Shown here in pieces: positions 1 to 5,991 of a stretch of 8,565 nucleotides of DNA (position 1 is its first letter; each line of letters opens with the position of its first letter). The notes beneath the pieces were generated by a model, which did not search any database, was not told where the DNA came from, and saw nothing but the letters and a program-made list of their open reading frames with translations. Source of the stretch: Cohaesibacteraceae bacterium (lineage in GTDB: Bacteria > Pseudomonadota > Alphaproteobacteria > Rhizobiales > Cohaesibacteraceae); contig JAESRR010000163.1 in the NCBI GenBank assembly GCA_016764535.1, forward strand, positions 685 through 9,249. The letters run 5' to 3'. Both the position numbers and the translations under genes were made by a program.

Positions 1-290
1 AAATAGCATTCAAGGATTTCATCGATGCCTTTTACGGCGGATTCAAATTTATTGATCAGTTCTTCATCAGGGCGCTCGAGGCGAATCGTCAGGAAAACAT
101 TTATCGGCAATCCATATGCCTCCTGATTCACCTGAGCGGTGTATCCTTCAATAATGCCAGCCTTTTCAAGGTTACGAACCCGGCGTAAACAGGGAGAGGG
201 AGATAGATTTACCCGTTCGGACAGCTCCTGGTTGGTCAAACGTCCATCGGCCTGTAATTCTCTCAATATTGCGCGGTCGATACTGTCCAT
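1..290 (-). CDS. Lrp/AsnC-family transcriptional regulator, C-terminus cut by window edge
   Basis: I translated this from the minus strand: 96 residues are visible, beginning MDSIDRAILRELQADGRLTN, the typical opening of Lrp/AsnC proteins. The helix-turn-helix covers about residues 18-46 (QELSERVNLSPSPCLRRV, then RNLEKAGII). The ligand-sensing RAM domain starts near residue 60 and the visible part ends at EILECY. Family members are usually about 150-160 residues, so roughly 60 are missing. The start at 290 is set by the conserved MDxIDRxIL opening; no clear Shine-Dalgarno precedes it. The gene is divergent from a methionine gamma-lyase gene, as mdeR is from mdeA in Pseudomonas putida, so it probably senses methionine or a related amino acid and controls that gene (inference). 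A 19-bp palindrome lies between them. Confidence 0.93.
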   Translation of the reverse strand, partial: MDSIDRAILRELQADGRLTNQELSERVNLSPSPCLRRVRNLEKAGIIEGYTAQVNQEAYGLPINVFLTIRLERPDEELINKFESAVKGIDEILECY

Positions 291-310
291 AAGGTATGCT
301 TTCTGATCAA

Positions 311-329
311 ATTGGTAGAATCTACTAAT
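311..329. promoter_or_regulatory. Near-perfect palindrome, candidate Lrp-type operator
   Basis: ATTGGTAGAATCTACTAAT is symmetric about position 320, with one mismatched pair (G314/T326) among nine. Its core TAGAATCTA resembles the loose Lrp consensus (YAG...CTR). It lies 21 bp upstream of the Lrp-family start codon and about 60 bp upstream of the presumed transcription start of the lyase gene. That position suits both autoregulation and activation of the lyase gene. Binding is inferred. Confidence 0.5.
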
Positions 330-353
330 ATGGCTGCATTTTGTGAACGTATT

Positions 354-376
354 CGCAACCACTTGCGGTCTATAAT
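354..376 (+). promoter_or_regulatory. Probable promoter region of the methionine gamma-lyase gene
   Basis: A consensus TATAAT lies at 371-376, 38 bp before the start codon. No good -35 box sits 16-18 bp upstream (about 347-354), which suggests a promoter that needs an activator. A small inverted repeat, CGCAA-ccac-TTGCG (354-367), fills the space just upstream of the -10 and may be a second protein-binding site. Transcription would start near 383. Confidence 0.45.
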
Positions 377-414
377 TCTGTATTCTTGCACAAACATCCA
401 TGCAGGAGAGATAG

Positions 415-1638
415 ATGTCAATTAAGAATAATGCAGGTTTTGCGACACGGGCCATTCATACCGGTTATGATGAAACTGGTTCTCAGGGTGCGCTTGTTCC
501 ACCTGTCTATATGACATCCACATTTGCATTTGAAAATACCGATAGCGGTAGCGAGATGTTTGCAGGTGAAAAAGCCGGGCATTTTTATACCCGAATTTCA
601 AATCCGACTCTTGCCATTCTTGAGGAACGAATTGCAGCTCTTGAGGGCGCGGAAGCCGGAGTGGCGACGGCATCGGGTATGGGCGCAATCACTTCTGTTT
701 TCTGGACGCTGCTGAAGGCAGGTGATGAAGTTATCGTCGACAAGACTTTATACGGTTGCACATTTGCATTTATGCGATCTGGCCTGACCAAGTTCGGTAT
801 AAAAATCACTCATGTTGATATGACTGATCCGGAAAATGTACGTGCTGCAATGTCGGATAAAACCCGCGTGGTTTATTTCGAAACTATCGCAAATCCGAAT
901 ATGCGGATGACGGATGTGGAAGCGATTTCTGCAATTGCCCATGAGAAAAAAGACTGTGTTGTTGTCGTAGATAACACCTATCCAACACCATACCTGATGC
1001 GTCCGATCAGCATGGGTGCTGATATTGTTGTGCATTCTGCAACCAAATATCTGGGTGGCCATGGTGATCTTGTAGCCGGTCTTATCGTGGGAACTGCCGA
1101 GCAAATGCTTGCAGTGCGTCTTGAAGGTCTGAAAGATATGACCGGTTCGGTTATGTCACCAATGGACGCAATGCTGATTATGCGCGGAATGAAAACGCTT
1201 GAAATTCGCATGGATCGACACAGTGCTTCAGCCATGGAAATGGCACAAATGTTGGAGAAACATCCAGTTGTTTCGAAAGTGTGGTATCCAGGTCTGAAGA
1301 GCTTCCCGCAATATGAACTGGCCTGTAAGCAACTTGATCAGTTTTCCGGCATGATTGCGATTGAGCTGGAAGGTGGCTTTGAAGCGGGTCGCCAGATGAT
1401 GGATGCCCTGCAAATGATCAAGCGAGCAGTTAGTCTGGGGGACGCTGAAACGCTTGTCCAGCATCCGGCATCCATGACCCATGCGACCTATACGCCCGAA
1501 GAACGTCTGGAATATGGGATCAGCGAAGGTCTGGTGCGTTTGTCAGTAGGGCTGGAATCCCCGCAGGATATAATGGCAGACCTTATGCAGGCTCTCGATA
1601 GCCTTGCGATGTCAAATGCCAGACAGGCTGCTGAATAA
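415..1638 (+). CDS. megL: Methionine gamma-lyase (PLP-dependent, Cys/Met metabolism family)
   Basis: This cytoplasmic enzyme splits L-methionine to methanethiol, ammonia and 2-oxobutanoate (EC 4.4.1.11). The 407 residues match the full family length. The PLP-binding lysine is K211 in HSATKYLGGHGD. The phosphate contacts Y58 and R60 (HFYTRISNPT), N160, D186 and the carboxylate-binding R375 (GLVRLSVGLE) are present. What separates it from cystathionine lyases and O-acetylhomoserine sulfhydrylases is C115 in TLYGCTF together with K240-D241 (GLKDMTG). These correspond to the Cys116/Lys240/Asp241 set of the P. putida enzyme, which I also recall as very similar along its whole length. AGGAG at 404-408 lies 6 nt before the ATG. 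The gene is monocistronic by layout: divergent from an Lrp-type gene and followed by a strong terminator. A broader cystathionine or homocysteine lyase activity remains possible. Confidence 0.94.
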   Translation: MSIKNNAGFATRAIHTGYDETGSQGALVPPVYMTSTFAFENTDSGSEMFAGEKAGHFYTRISNPTLAILEERIAALEGAEAGVATASGMGAITSVFWTLLKAGDEVIVDKTLYGCTFAFMRSGLTKFGIKITHVDMTDPENVRAAMSDKTRVVYFETIANPNMRMTDVEAISAIAHEKKDCVVVVDNTYPTPYLMRPISMGADIVVHSATKYLGGHGDLVAGLIVGTAEQMLAVRLEGLKDMTGSVMSPMDAMLIMRGMKTLEIRMDRHSASAMEMAQMLEKHPVVSKVWYPGLKSFPQYELACKQLDQFSGMIAIELEGGFEAGRQMMDALQMIKRAVSLGDAETLVQHPASMTHATYTPEERLEYGISEGLVRLSVGLESPQDIMADLMQALDSLAMSNARQAAE

Positions 1639-1668
1639 AACTTGTAACCTGCAATGACAGCTTGTATC

Positions 1669-1708
1669 ACTGCCCGCGAGAGGTGACGAACCTTTCGCGG
1701 GCAGTTTT
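1669..1708 (+). terminator. Intrinsic terminator of the methionine gamma-lyase gene
   Basis: ACTGCCCGCGA (1669-1679) pairs with TCGCGGGCAGT (1695-1705). The stem continues through a G-T wobble (1680/1694) and AGGT/ACCT (1681-1684/1690-1693), closing on the 5-nt loop GACGA. The run TTTT (1705-1708) follows. It begins 30 nt after the lyase stop codon. Confidence 0.9.
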
Positions 1709-1735
1709 GCCTTTCAGGGGCGGATTAAGATTCCG

Positions 1736-1752
1736 GTCTCCAGGATGGAGAC
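1736..1752 (+). promoter_or_regulatory. Hairpin covering the ribosome binding site of the IalB-family gene
   Basis: GTCTCC (1736-1741) and GGAGAC (1747-1752) form a perfect 6-bp stem with a 5-nt loop. The right arm contains GGAG (1747-1750), the only Shine-Dalgarno-like element ahead of the IalB-family start. It lies 10 nt before a GTG (1761) and 16 nt before the ATG (1767). The hairpin could lower translation of this gene. Confidence 0.35.
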
Positions 1753-1766
1753 GAAAGCTGGTGTTA

Positions 1767-2327
1767 ATGCGAAAATCAAAAGCAACAATTTGTTGCGGTT
1801 TGTATTTGTTCTTTCTGATTTTGATGAATACGGGTTTTGCTCCAGACGCAGCAATTGCACAGGGTGTGACGCCTGCTTCAAAATCATTGGAGAAGATCAG
1901 GGACTGGTCGGTTGAGTGCTTTACTCCGGCGATAAACGGTTTGCGTTGCCAGATCCTGTTTAGTTACAATGACCCGCAAAGCCCGACTGTCGGAATGAAG
2001 ATGAGTCTGGCATATATTCCAGCCTATAAACGTACCCAGGTGCAGTTTGTGCTTCCTCTTGGATTTCTCATCAAACGTGGCGCAACTCTCACCATCGGCA
2101 ATTATTCAGTTGTGCTTGGTGTGGATCGTTGCACGAATGAAGGTTGTTTTGTGGAGGGTGTGGCCGCGGCCAAACTCATTAGCGCAATGCGAAAAGGTGT
2201 TTCCGGCACTGTTAAAATCTTTGCTGCAGACGGATCAGCCGTCATACTGCCATTCTCACTTAATGGATTTACCAAAGGTTTTCAATTGATGCGGGATCGC
2301 AACAAAACCTTTGCTCCGGTTCAATAA
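1767..2327 (+). CDS. Invasion-associated locus B (IalB) family secreted protein
   Basis: The product is a 186-residue exported protein. Residues 1-31 form a signal peptide: MRKSK, then a hydrophobic stretch rich in L, I and F, ending near AIAQ. The mature part has the IalB pattern: a W-x-V-x-C strand (DWSVEC), LRCQI, a central FVLPLGFLIKRGATLTIG segment, then DRC and GCF. The four mature cysteines fit two disulfide bonds. IalB was first linked to erythrocyte invasion in Bartonella, but homologues occur widely in free-living alphaproteobacteria with unknown roles, so no virulence role is implied. The frame is open upstream to a TTG at 1662, but that region contains the lyase terminator. The ATG at 1767 gives a normal signal peptide. 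GTG at 1761, with better spacing from GGAG, is an alternative adding two residues. The 3' end overlaps the racemase-family gene by 7 bp, tail to tail. Confidence 0.85.
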   Translation: MRKSKATICCGLYLFFLILMNTGFAPDAAIAQGVTPASKSLEKIRDWSVECFTPAINGLRCQILFSYNDPQSPTVGMKMSLAYIPAYKRTQVQFVLPLGFLIKRGATLTIGNYSVVLGVDRCTNEGCFVEGVAAAKLISAMRKGVSGTVKIFAADGSAVILPFSLNGFTKGFQLMRDRNKTFAPVQ

Positions 2328-3067
2328 CGGATCGGCCTGGCATCTGTTAGCGTCCCGGGGAACCTGGGAGGCATCAGGCCGGATTGAAACCAGCTGACAA
2401 AAGAGTGAATTGAATAGACAGGTACACCGGTGGCGGCGCGAATATCTGCCGCATAAGGGACCATATTGGTACATTCCAGCACGAGTGCACCAATTTCAGG
2501 ATATTGTTTGAGGAATGCCAAAGCCGCGCCTACATTATCCTGCCGCGCCAGTTCTATATCCAGAGTGTCTTCATTGTTAAGTATCGCACGTGTGAATTCC
2601 TTGCCGTTTTGTGTGCCAAACACCGGCGTGTCCGTCTTCACGCCAGCGCCTTCAAGATGAGCGGGGGTGAGGGTATCGGCAGATATAGTCAGGATACCTG
2701 CCCGTTTCCCTTCCGGCAGAAGACTGTCGACAAGTGGAACCTGCATCAGGGAGGATGTTGCGACGGGAACCCTCAGGGCTTGCGATAGTTCTTTTTGGAA
2801 CAGTGCCAGAAAACCGCAATTTGTGGTAATGCCGTCGGCCCCCCGATCAATCAGCTCCTGTCCTGCCTCAATAAACTTTTCCAGCAATCCAGCGGCGTTT
2901 TGACGAACAACCCTGTCAGGTGAAGCTTCCGCGACAATTTTATAGTGAACCGGGAAAGGCCAGCTTAATGCATTGCCCATATCTCCGGGAATACGGGGAA
3001 ACCGCGCGTTGAGCATCAATATTCCAACGCTTGCACCATATATGGATTTGTTTCCGGAAACTTTCAT
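2321..3067 (-). CDS. Asp/Glu/hydantoin racemase-family protein
   Basis: The 248-residue protein belongs to the two-domain, two-cysteine, cofactor-independent racemase superfamily (aspartate, glutamate and hydantoin racemases, maleate isomerase). The two catalytic-type cysteines are C84 in TTNCGFLALFQ and C199 in VLECTNMVPYA. In this superfamily one cysteine removes the alpha proton and the other returns it from the opposite face. The start at 3067 was chosen because it follows the regulator stop by 14 bp and is preceded by a weak GAGAG (3072-3076). The frame is open to a GTG at 3265, but those 66 residues overlap the regulator gene and do not resemble the family. It is co-transcribed behind the GntR gene and divergent from the ThDP, FAD and TRAP genes, suggesting it acts on the imported compound or an intermediate. 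Substrate specificity cannot be assigned; an isomerase or decarboxylase of the same fold is possible. Confidence 0.85.
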   Translation of the reverse strand: MKVSGNKSIYGASVGILMLNARFPRIPGDMGNALSWPFPVHYKIVAEASPDRVVRQNAAGLLEKFIEAGQELIDRGADGITTNCGFLALFQKELSQALRVPVATSSLMQVPLVDSLLPEGKRAGILTISADTLTPAHLEGAGVKTDTPVFGTQNGKEFTRAILNNEDTLDIELARQDNVGAALAFLKQYPEIGALVLECTNMVPYAADIRAATGVPVYSIHSFVSWFQSGLMPPRFPGTLTDARPIRY

Positions 3068-3081
3068 TAATCTCTCAATTT

Positions 3082-3759
3082 CTAATTTGGAACATACAGG
3101 CGTGAATATGCCTTGCGGACAGCACTGGTGGCTTCTTCCGATCGTCTTGAAATATGGCTGCGCATGGTTTGTGTTGCGTGTTCGCGATCCCGTGTTTTCA
3201 AAGCCCCGACAATTTCGCGATGGGCAATTTTGGTAGAATTTTTGCGTTCTTCCATATCTATCCACCGAACCACGCGTATACGGGCATACAGGTTTGCCAG
3301 CATGCGAACCATTTCACGGTTTCGGGACAGGCTGGCAATCTGCATGTGAAAAGCCTCATCATGCGTCACGAGCTTCTGTGCGGTCGTTTCATCGTCATAT
3401 GATGCTTCCTGAACATCGAGCATATCGCCAAGCGCGTTTAGTTCCTCGTCACTTGCCCGACGGCAGGCCCTTCGTACCATTTCGCATTCCAGAGCCTCGC
3501 GGGCTTCATAAAGATCAAGAATTTCAGCGGGATCAAGAGATCGACAGAAAAACCCACGCCCGGTTTTGAAAGTTAAAAACCCTTCTGCAACAAGGCGGTT
3601 TAATGCCTCGCGGACTGGTGTGCGACTTGCCCCAAGAGATTTTGCAAGGTCGCCTTCGTTGAGGCGTTCGTCGGGTTTTATTTTGAATGATACGGCCATG
3701 GCTTTCACCGTGTCGTAGATGCGATCAACATTGCTTGTGCTGTCTCGTTTGTCGGACAT
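3082..3759 (-). CDS. GntR-family transcriptional regulator, FadR subfamily with FCD domain
   Basis: The 225-residue regulator has an N-terminal winged helix (about residues 10-75; core GDLAKSLGASRTPVREALNR, wing GFLTFKTGRGFF). The C-terminal all-helical FCD ligand-binding domain spans about 80-215. The FCD metal and ligand positions are present: D134 and H138 (HDEAFH), H180 (IAHREIV) and H202 (MRSHISR), so it probably binds a metal ion and a small acid effector. The ATG at 3759 is preceded by a weak GGGAA 6 nt away. It is first gene of a two-gene minus-strand operon with the racemase-family gene and is divergent from the ThDP enzyme gene. It probably controls both directions through the GTATAC-centred repeat at 3839-3864, with a pathway substrate or intermediate as inducer (inference). 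Confidence 0.93.
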   Translation of the reverse strand: MSDKRDSTSNVDRIYDTVKAMAVSFKIKPDERLNEGDLAKSLGASRTPVREALNRLVAEGFLTFKTGRGFFCRSLDPAEILDLYEAREALECEMVRRACRRASDEELNALGDMLDVQEASYDDETTAQKLVTHDEAFHMQIASLSRNREMVRMLANLYARIRVVRWIDMEERKNSTKIAHREIVGALKTRDREHATQTMRSHISRRSEEATSAVRKAYSRLYVPN

Positions 3760-3799
3760 GCTTGTTTCCCGATTGAATGAATCAATAGCTCATGCCGCG

Positions 3800-3828
3800 A
3801 CTATAGGGTATTGACTCTGACTACAGAA
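3800..3828 (-). promoter_or_regulatory. Candidate promoter for the GntR-racemase operon
   Basis: On the minus strand, TATAGT (3805-3800) is a good -10 box. The hexamer 17 bp upstream, TTCTGT (3828-3823), is a poor -35. Transcription would start near 3793, leaving a leader of about 35 nt before the ATG at 3759. It interleaves with the plus-strand TTGACT box, so the two promoters probably compete. Confidence 0.35.
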
Positions 3829-3839
3829 GTGCATACGAA
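3811..3839 (+). promoter_or_regulatory. Candidate promoter for the ThDP-FAD-TRAP genes
   Basis: TTGACT (3811-3816) matches the -35 consensus at five of six positions. The -10 is imperfect: TACGAA (3834-3839, spacing 17) or CATACG (3832-3837, spacing 15). Transcription would start around 3845-3848, inside the inverted repeat described next, so bound repressor would block the start site. The gene start is at 3994, giving a leader of about 150 nt. Confidence 0.4.
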
Positions 3840-3864
3840 ACTGTATACAGCACGGAATACAGTT
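3833..3864. promoter_or_regulatory. GTATAC-centred inverted repeat, candidate GntR operator
   Basis: AACTGTAT (3839-3846) and ATACAGTT (3857-3864) are perfect 8-bp inverted arms separated by 10 bp. The left arm lies within the perfect palindrome CTGTATACAG (3841-3850). The tetramer ATAC recurs at 3833, 3845 and 3857, exactly 12 bp apart. A GTATAC core is known for some FCD-type GntR regulators (the UxuR/ExuR operators contain TGGTATACCA), so the adjacent GntR protein is the likely binder. That assignment is inference. Confidence 0.5.
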
Positions 3865-3865
3865 A

Positions 3866-3955
3866 CCACAAGGACAATTATTCCACCTCTCACTCCCCTT
3901 CCCGGGCGGAATGCCGGATCAATTCCGGTTAGTCCTTGTGGCGCTGTTCCAGCGC
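3866..3955 (+). ncRNA. Candidate structured mRNA leader upstream of the ThDP enzyme gene
   Basis: CCACAAGGAC (3866-3875) is perfectly complementary to GTCCTTGTGG (3932-3941). Two more pairs (A3876-A3877 with T3929-T3930) form if A3931 is bulged. Inside this closing stem, ATTCC (3880-3884) can pair with GGAAT (3908-3912), and CCGGA (3914-3918) with TCCGG (3924-3928), giving a three-way-junction layout. A further perfect hairpin, GCGCTG-TTC-CAGCGC (3941-3955), follows directly and shares only G3941. The start codon is 38 nt further on. I see no TPP (thi-box) signature such as CTGAGA and match it to no riboswitch class I know. It may be a cis-acting RNA, or the repeats may be DNA-binding sites. 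Confidence 0.3.
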
Positions 3956-3993
3956 AAATTACGATTTCACGATTTTACGAGCAGGCAATTATT

Positions 3994-5754
3994 ATGGATC
4001 TCCCGGTAAACACGGATTCCGAAAATCAAAACAATCCGAGTACATCTTCTCAAGTTTTACCCGGGGAGAAATCAGTTAGCGGCGCACATGCGATGGTTCA
4101 CATGCTTCAGGGTCACGGGGTGAAGCATATATTTGGTTTGTGCGGTGATACGACCTTGCCATTTTACGATGCGATGCTCGAAATTGATCACGGGATCACA
4201 CATGTTTTAACACGGGACGAGCGTTCTGCCGGGTATATGGCGGATGCATATGCCCGGGTTACCGGTCGGGTAGGGGTTTGTGAAGGGCCGTCGGGCGGCG
4301 GTGCGACTTATATTCTCCCGGCATTGATTGAGGCCAATGAGAGCGCTTATGCAATATTGGCCATCACAACGGATGTATCGGTTTCTTCCTATGGCAAGTA
4401 TCCCCTGACGCAGGTTGATCAGGACCGATTGATGCAGCCGCTGACAAAATGGAATTGCGTCATTCCCCAGGCGGGACTGATTCCACGCATGGTACGTGAA
4501 GCTTTTCGGGCGATGACAACCGGCCGTCCTGGTTCCGCTCATATCGGTTTGCCTTATGATGTTCAGCATGATCCGGTTCCCAATGAAGAATTGTGGGCCG
4601 ACAAGAGGTTCGGTACCTTTCCAGCTTTACCGTCCGGTCCGCGCCAGGAAGATATTGAAGCAGCAATCGAGGCGATCCTTTCAGCAAAACGCCCTTTGAT
4701 TGTTTGCGGTGGCGGTGTGGTTATTGCTGGTGCAGAAGCGGAACTCGCCCGGTTGGCCGAACGCCTGAATATTCCGGTGGCAACATCGGTGTCGGGGCAA
4801 GGATGTCTTGCCAGTACGCATGAAAATTGCGTGGGAGTCGTCGGGTCCAATGGTGGCACGCCGCAAACCTGGTCGATGATGGAGAATGCCGACCTGATTG
4901 TTTTTATGGGATGCCGTGCCGGATCAACCACAACTGCGCGCTGGACAGCACCTTTGCCTGGAACAAGAATAGTCCACATCGACAGCGATCCAATGGTGAT
5001 GGGTGCAATTTATAAAACTGAAGTTCCAGTTGTTTCGGATCTCAAACTGGCGCTTGCCGCTATGAATGCCTGTCTGGATGCTGACTGCTCACTTATAGGC
5101 GATTTTGATGCCAGGGCGCAAATTGCTGAATTAAAAGTCGAGAAGTTTGCGGGATTTTTTCAACGTGCCCGCACGCTGGATCTTCCCATCCGCCCGGAAC
5201 GCGTGATTGCCGATGTGATGGAAATTTTGCCGGAAGACGCAATTCTGGTCTCCGATCCCGGTACAACATGCCCATACATTGGTGCCTATTACGAGCAGCA
5301 GAATTCAGGGCGGCATATTATTACGCCGCGTGCACATGGCGCGCTGGGATATTCACTCAGTGCGGCACTTGGTGCATGGTTCGGGCGACCCGATCAGAAG
5401 ATTGTTGCTTTTATGGGTGACGGCTCTTTTGGTTTTACAGTTGGTGAACTGGAAACAGTCACCCGCTGTCGTGCGCCAATAACTTTTATTGTTATGTCCA
5501 ACAGCAATTTTGGCTGGATCAAAGCCAGTCAGTTTGAGGATCACGACAAACGATATTACAATGTAGATTTTAACCGAACCGACCACGCTGCCGTTGCCTC
5601 GGCATATGGTGTGAAGTCCTGGCGAGTCGAGCGACCCCAGGATTTTGCTCCGGCCCTTCGGGAAGCGGTAAGGCATGATGGCCCGACCCTGATTGACGTT
5701 ATTTGTCAGCCGCTGGAAGAAAGCGCAGCTCCTGTTAGTCGCTGGATGGGATGA
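3994..5754 (+). CDS. ThDP-dependent enzyme, acetolactate synthase/2-oxo acid decarboxylase superfamily
   Basis: The 586-residue protein has the three-domain layout of the family: N-terminal Pyr domain (about residues 25-195), central domain (about 215-365) and C-terminal ThDP-binding PP domain (about 395-575). The cofactor-activating glutamate is E76 in TRDERSAGYMADAYARVTG. The ThDP/Mg motif runs from GDGS (475-478) to NSN (503-505). RAHGALGYSLSAALG (445-459) is a family hallmark. Such enzymes decarboxylate 2-oxo acids or join the two-carbon unit to an acceptor. Several usual positions differ: GLCGD (48-52) where relatives have a Pro-Gly, and GPSGGGATY (98-106) in place of the common SGPGATN. 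It is therefore probably not a biosynthetic acetolactate synthase. ATG 3994 is the first ATG in frame, with AGG (3983-3985) 8 nt upstream; an extension to TTG 3811 would translate the promoter region. Next to racemase, amino acid oxidase and TRAP genes, a catabolic role on a 2-oxo acid or aldehyde is likely. Confidence 0.86.
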   Translation: MDLPVNTDSENQNNPSTSSQVLPGEKSVSGAHAMVHMLQGHGVKHIFGLCGDTTLPFYDAMLEIDHGITHVLTRDERSAGYMADAYARVTGRVGVCEGPSGGGATYILPALIEANESAYAILAITTDVSVSSYGKYPLTQVDQDRLMQPLTKWNCVIPQAGLIPRMVREAFRAMTTGRPGSAHIGLPYDVQHDPVPNEELWADKRFGTFPALPSGPRQEDIEAAIEAILSAKRPLIVCGGGVVIAGAEAELARLAERLNIPVATSVSGQGCLASTHENCVGVVGSNGGTPQTWSMMENADLIVFMGCRAGSTTTARWTAPLPGTRIVHIDSDPMVMGAIYKTEVPVVSDLKLALAAMNACLDADCSLIGDFDARAQIAELKVEKFAGFFQRARTLDLPIRPERVIADVMEILPEDAILVSDPGTTCPYIGAYYEQQNSGRHIITPRAHGALGYSLSAALGAWFGRPDQKIVAFMGDGSFGFTVGELETVTRCRAPITFIVMSNSNFGWIKASQFEDHDKRYYNVDFNRTDHAAVASAYGVKSWRVERPQDFAPALREAVRHDGPTLIDVICQPLEESAAPVSRWMG

Positions 5755-5991
5755 TTTGATGATGGAAACGGCTGTTTTGAGCCATAAAATTAATGATGCA
5801 AGAGTGATAAAATTTTCTTATTGCCAAAACGTCGATAATATGTCGATATATTGTCATAATGAAACGACACATGAACCTGGCATATATTTATGTGCCTTGT
5901 TTGATGTGCAGCTTTCGGCAAGGGGAGCGGGGATTGCTGAACTGGATTTTGTATCTGGTTCAAATTGTACCCGGGTTGCGTGGAATAACTG
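5755..5991 (+). promoter_or_regulatory. Intergenic region with 11-bp direct repeats, probable internal control region
   Basis: This 237-bp gap separates the ThDP and FAD genes. Its middle is AT-rich and holds three direct repeats starting exactly 11 bp apart (GTC at 5831, 5842 and 5853: GTCGATAATAT, GTCGATATATT, GTCATAATGAA). Overlapping them is an imperfect inverted repeat, GATAATAT (5834-5841) against ATATTGTC (5848-5855), with one mismatch. Helical-phase repeats suggest a regulator site and a second promoter for the downstream FAD-TRAP genes. CATAAT (5855-5860) could be a -10, but no matching -35 is seen. I see no terminator after the ThDP gene. A reading frame from 5759 spans the gap and is discussed in the findings. 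Confidence 0.35.

Noticed and set aside
748..1104. 118-codon minus-strand frame inside the lyase gene
   Set aside because: It is a shadow of a well-supported plus-strand gene, with no family features and no promoter or ribosome binding site.
1662..1766. TTG-initiated N-terminal extension of the IalB-family frame
   Set aside because: It contains the lyase terminator stem-loop and would bury the signal peptide 35 residues inside the protein.
2333..2381. Inverted repeat CGGCCTG/CAGGCCG as a terminator for the convergent genes
   Set aside because: The arms are 35 nt apart, lie inside the racemase coding region, and neither strand has a T-run after the stem.
3068..3265. GTG-initiated extension of the racemase-family frame
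   Set aside because: It overlaps the GntR coding region in another frame and lacks racemase features; the start at 3067 follows the GntR stop by 14 bp.
3866..3955. TPP riboswitch ahead of the ThDP enzyme gene
   Set aside because: The conserved CTGAGA and ACCTGA-type elements of the thi-box are missing, and the enzyme uses ThDP rather than making it.
3811..3993. TTG-initiated 61-residue extension of the ThDP enzyme
   Set aside because: It would translate the -35 box, operator repeat and leader stems; the extension has no family similarity that I can see, and ATG 3994 has an acceptable ribosome binding site.
4207..4979. Minus-strand frames (120 and 138 codons) inside the ThDP gene
   Set aside because: They lie opposite conserved ThDP-enzyme coding sequence and have low-plausibility composition.
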